Below, piece by piece: positions 60,161 through 64,000 of a DNA stretch of 64,000 bases. Position numbers and translations under genes: made by a program. The notes below the pieces were generated by a model, which saw nothing but the letters and a program-made list of their open reading frames with translations, searched no databases and was not told the DNA's origin. Source of the DNA: Neodontobutis hainanensis (lineage: Eukaryota; Chordata; Actinopteri; Gobiiformes; Odontobutidae); the NCBI GenBank assembly GCA_024349245.1, contig JALDNG010000916.1:1-64000 (forward strand), read 5' to 3'. Positions within the stretch are counted from its first letter, which is position 1. Every line of letters begins with the position of its first letter.

Positions 60161-60845
60161 TTAAACTAACACCTTAAAAGTGTCTTGGACTTTGCTGTAT
60201 TTTGTTAAAGATGCAAATTAGCTATGAGGCAACTCCTAAACTCACACATCCAAATGCATGTGGTGTTTTTATGATTCAATTTAGAAACAATAGATATGAC
60301 TAAAGTTTAGGTATAAGCTTAAACTTAAACTTTCTGAATTAGTCCAAATGGCTACAACAAACACAGACAAGTTACACAAACATCTGAGATAAAAAAAACT
60401 ATAGCCTACACTGTGATTAACCAAGCAATATACAAAACACCAAAGCCTTGATACAATTGTCATCACCAAACGTTGCAATAAAAAAAATGCATTTAACAGA
60501 CTAGTTTTTGGTGCACTTATGCATTTTGTTACCTTGTGTTATAATTGTCCATTGTTTTCCTCATTTTTGAGTCACTTTGAATAAAAGCGTCTGCTAAATA
60601 ACTAAATGTAAAATGTAAACCTACCATAAAGTGTTTATAAGTATTTATTTTGGATTATTTATAAAACATTACTCATAACATTTGACTCATCATTTATATT
60701 TTACTCTTTTATTAGCAGGCCCTTTTCTAAAACAGTTATGTATTTTTACATGTTGTAAATACGGTCCAAAACCTTCATTTAGAAATAGATTCTCCTTATT
60801 TCCTGGTGATTCTGTAAAGTCTTGACTCTGTGTTTGTTTTTGCAG

Positions 60846-60920
60846 CTTACCACGATAAAGAGTGAGTCCCGTCTGAAGCACCTCCTGCAGAGGTTACCCA
60901 GCTACTGCCCAGAGTCCATG
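60846..60920 (+). CDS. reck: reck exon 3
   Basis: 75 bp, phase 0 to 0, after TTTTTGCAG and before GTGAGT. Encodes TTIKSESRLKHLLQRLPSYC then PESM, almost the same as the vertebrate RECK segment SKSESRLKHLLQRAPDYCPETM-type region (only part quoted here for comparison). This is the clearest proof of gene identity. The next exon is beyond the window. Confidence 0.95.
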
Positions 60921-61231
60921 GTGAGTTCACTCTCCACAGCTCTCTCAGCAGGTCTCTCACCTCAGAATTGTCTAAAGGACTGTTTGCACAAGAACATTGT
61001 TCAGAAAAATGCTACAATCATGCAGTGTAGTTTGGCGTAGCTAAACCCACTTCCTTTCTGAGCCTGTGTGAAGTTTGCCCCGCATTCAAGAAAATTAAAA
61101 AAATTATGTCAGATTGTTTGTGCATTGTTTGTGAACACAAAATGAGTGTTTTGTGCACTCTCCGTTTAGTTATTGTTTATTGATTTATATAGTTCAGCAC
61201 CGCCACTTAGACCCCCTTCAGTGTCCAAATT

Positions 61232-62866
61232 AGTGTTAATTTTGTTGACAAATCTATGACAAAAATATTTTGTCAACAAAGGTTTTTTGCGGAGAAAGAC
61301 CAAAGAAAAACTAAATAACAAGACTTCAAAATTTTGTCAACAAATAAAAAATGTGACAAAAACATGATGTCATGATTTTATCAGCGATGAAAACCAGTCA
61401 GGAGAAGTGAAAAATGAAGTGAAACGGGTGGGATGAGTCAAGTAAGCCAATTAGATTGCACCTTGTTGTTGCTGTGCGGTGCCGAAAAGCTAACTGTAGA
61501 CACAAAGCGACAACAGAGCAACAAACCATTAACATAAAATTTTTTGGCAATGTCAGCTTCTCAAGCTTTTGCAGAAAGAATTTAATTTTTTTTTTTAATT
61601 TAAAATAAGCTGTGAATGTGTATTTTGCATCTCTTTGATACACATTGATGTCTTTTTGTTTATTATACAATAGACAACAATATTTTTTATTACTATTGGT
61701 ATTGTTTTTAATTGATTAAATGAATTTTCAGTAAAGACAGTTGAAATAAGTGTAAAATATGTTTGCTAAAAAAATGTTTTTGCTTGTTTTGCTTAAAAAA
61801 ATTAATCGCAATTAATTGCACAAAGTTCTGCGATTAATCGCATTATATAAAAAATTTAGCAATGAATTAAAAATTTGTCTATTGCTTACTTTTATTTTAA
61901 ATGTACTGCTATATAAACAAAAGTACAATGACATTTGGTTTACAAACACTTTAAACAAAAATGTACAGCAGTTAAAAGTCAGTAGCAGCATTAATGTAAT
62001 CAAATTAAATATTAAACCAAAATATTTGCCACTGCCAGGGCATTAATATTTTGTTTAGTTTGTTATAGAAAAACAAGTTATGTCCAGAGCCTCAATCATA
62101 ACATTATAACAATGCAAACAATATAAATGTCTGTGTAGCAGCTTCCCATAGAATGAGACTCAGACCCAAAGACTGACTCAAGAGATGAATGAATCCTTCT
62201 GTTTCTGCATTTAGCCTACGGGGACTTGCATGAACGAGTCAGAAACTCGGGAGATGAACGACTCCTTTCTGTTTCCGGTAACTGCATACTTTTTCTCTAT
62301 AGTCCTGGGACTTGGTGAACGATTCGGAGATGAACGACTCCTTTCTGTTTCCTTTATGGGATGTTGCGCAATGCTCATGCACTCATAGCGATGTCCAGTG
62401 TTCTCTGGTGAGGCCAACAGTTGATGCACGTTGTAACGCCGTCGCTTTTGTAGTCCTCTCCTTTTCATACAACTCGTGTATTCTTCTTGTGATGGTGCGT
62501 CATCAGGGTGGCTCATACGTGCAGTCATTCGTTGCAATCCTAAGAATGTTGCATGCAATATAATAATTGTCGACGTTAATTCATTAATGCGTTAACGCGA
62601 AAATAACGCCTTAACTTGCCCAGCACTAATGTTTACACATTTAAATCTCAATTCTAAGAAAGAATAGTTTACGTCTGATACAGAAGGTCAAAATTATTAC
62701 CTCATGAATTAATTTTTATTTTAGTCGACTAAATCTATTTTTTTAGTCAACTAAAATTGCATAACATTTTAGTCAACTAAAACGAGACTAAAACTAAAAA
62801 TTATTTTAGTCAAAAGACTAAGACTAAAACTAAATTAAAATTTCTTGTCAAAATTAACACCTGTCC
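61232..62866. mobile_element. Nested hAT-like non-autonomous elements in reck intron 3
   Basis: The outer pair is GTGTTAATTTTGTTGACAAA (61232) and TTGTCAAAATTAACAC (62846-62861). Inside lies a second element whose ends are TTAATCGCAATTAATTGCAC (61801) and GCGTTAACGCGAAAATAACG (62588). No transposase in either. Confidence 0.5.
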
Positions 62867-63069
62867 AAATTACTCCAAAAATGGTGTACTTTTGTGTGCA
62901 CTTACAATGCACTAACAAATGACACCATTTTGGAGCAATTAGGACACTCAGCCCCGCAGACCTATATAAAACAATAAGCAATAACTCCTAAATGGAGTGT
63001 GCACAAACGCTCATTTTGAGTGCACACTAACATTGAAGGTTAGCAGTTTGATTCCCCCTCTCCCGAATT

Positions 63070-63235
63070 CATGCTGTCATGTCGTTGGGCAAGACATTTA
63101 ACCCAACTTGCCTCCACTGGTGTTCCAGTTGTGACATTGGTGTGTAAATGGGTGAATGGAATTGATGTAAAGCGCTTTGAGTGCATAGTAGGTGGAAAAG
63201 CGCTGTATAAAACCTTGCAATTTATTATTAACTAC
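63070..63235 (+). repeat. Short fish repeat (SINE-like tail)
   Basis: GTTGGGCAAGACATTTAACC (63081) followed by GTAAAGCGCTTTGAGTGC (63168) and GAAAAGCGCTGTATAAAAC (63196), a frequent combination in teleost genomes. Confidence 0.55.
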
Positions 63236-63599
63236 AACACAAAAAGAACCTAAATATGTGATGTAAAACTGTGCTATTGCTCAGGTCAAAAACACTGTAT
63301 TGTATAGGACATTTCTGAGATAAACTGCTCTGACGCCACTCTCTCTGATTCCAGCTGAGATCTGTGAGAGCGCACCTCAAAAATAACAATTTTCAGACTG
63401 AAATGACAAACTGTACAATTATCCAGGCCACAGTAAATGCAAATGCACTTACAGTTTGAAAATTACACTAAAACATACTGGAATCACTAAGTGAAAATAA
63501 CATGAATCTGGGCTTGACATTAAGCACTTTCTCACCATGCCCAGACAACAAGCTCTAACTGTCCAAAAATATACTATATACTATAAACGTGTGGAGTGC

Positions 63600-63790
63600 A
63601 CGTGGCACCCCACACGAGTGGTTAGCACTCCTGCCTCACAGCAAGAAAGTGAGGAGTCTGTGAGGAGTCTGCATTTCCTCCACGTTTTAACGTGGGTTCT
63701 CTCCAGGTACTCCGGCTTCCTGCCACCTCCCAAAGATGTACATACAAGTCAATTGGCAATTATAAAGTGTCTATCTAAAACTAGTTTAAA
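63600..63790 (-). repeat. Fragment of the repeat at 43005-43390, inverse
   Basis: CTGCCTCACAGCAAGAAAGT and CAGGTACTCCGGCTTCCTGC are the inverse of phrases in that repeat. It has a small internal duplication (GTGAGGAGTCT twice, 63648-63672). Confidence 0.55.
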
Positions 63791-64000
63791 TTTAGCTTAT
63801 TATATTATCTAGCCAATTTAAAAAATATATATAGCAATAGTCTGTTCAGTTTCATCCATTCAGAGAAAGCTTAATTTTATGTTTAGTTTAAATAATAATT
63901 AAAAGTAATTACGTCTAAAACATGTCCTGTAGTTGGGAGTTTTCTCACCTGTAGTAATGAATAGTGTCTCCAGTGAAGCTGTTGGGTCAGTCAATTCAAC

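Larger units (their letters stand above)
48462..60845 (+). other. reck: reck intron 2 (12.4 kb)
   Basis: Enlarged by a hAT element (48774-49814), two DIRS-type elements (51333-55386) and a LINE (58030-60160). Stretches 49815-51332, 55387-58029 and 60161-60845 show no gene; a short-repeat tail (GCGTCTGCTAAATAACTAAA) lies at about 60588. Confidence 0.6.

Overview
This is a window of teleost fish genomic DNA. The evidence is GT-AG introns, the 5' exons of the vertebrate gene reck (RECK), (GT)n and (TA)n microsatellites, and dense fish-type repeats (Tc1/mariner, hAT, BEL/Pao, DIRS, non-LTR elements, an endogenous retrovirus). I cannot name the species. Reck (+ strand) is the only host gene I can support. 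Its exons 1-3 lie at 38030-38102, 48403-48461 and 60846-60920, and the window ends inside intron 3.

Bases 1-8700 are layered transposon debris: a LINE 3' end, a head-to-head pair of Tc1 fragments, and a 6.5 kb inverted-repeat structure (about 1388-7886). The core of that structure holds a Tc1 copy, BEL/Pao fragments in opposite orientations, and a TTF/hAT-like fragment.

The main feature is a 23,129 bp DNA transposon at 8713-31841. It has exact ends (CAACCCAG...CTGGGTTG), an 8-bp target duplication (GAAGAAAA) and terminal inverted repeats of about 1.2 kb. The host repeat it entered has a second, uninterrupted copy at 46568-46576, which gives an internal empty site. The transposon carries two divergent spliced genes. 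The rightward gene (18356-22603, 18 coding exons, about 888 codons) is a KDZ (Kyakuja-Dileera-Zisupton) transposase with a cysteine cluster and candidate D, D and E residues. The leftward gene (15690-12172, 9 exons, about 364 codons) is unfamiliar: an N-terminal zinc-ribbon-like segment, three middle exons that each open with an [FL]xKR motif, and a C-terminal chromo-like segment. Both genes stop just inside a TIR, and the TIR supplies the AATAAA. Both have lesions (a stop plus a 1-nt shift in the transposase, a frameshift in the partner), so this copy is probably not active as it stands.

Two elements later entered the TIRs. A 2,170 bp P-like element sits in the left TIR (9633-11802, TSD CTTACACC). 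An 8,004 bp endogenous retrovirus on the minus strand sits in the right TIR (22699-30702, TSD GGCT); its LTRs are almost identical, its gag is shortened, its pol is frameshifted and no env is recognisable. Each insertion can be read exactly because the opposite TIR preserves the empty site. Net of both, the KDZ element is about 12.9 kb. Reck introns 1 and 2 hold further Tc1, hAT, DIRS-type and LINE copies.
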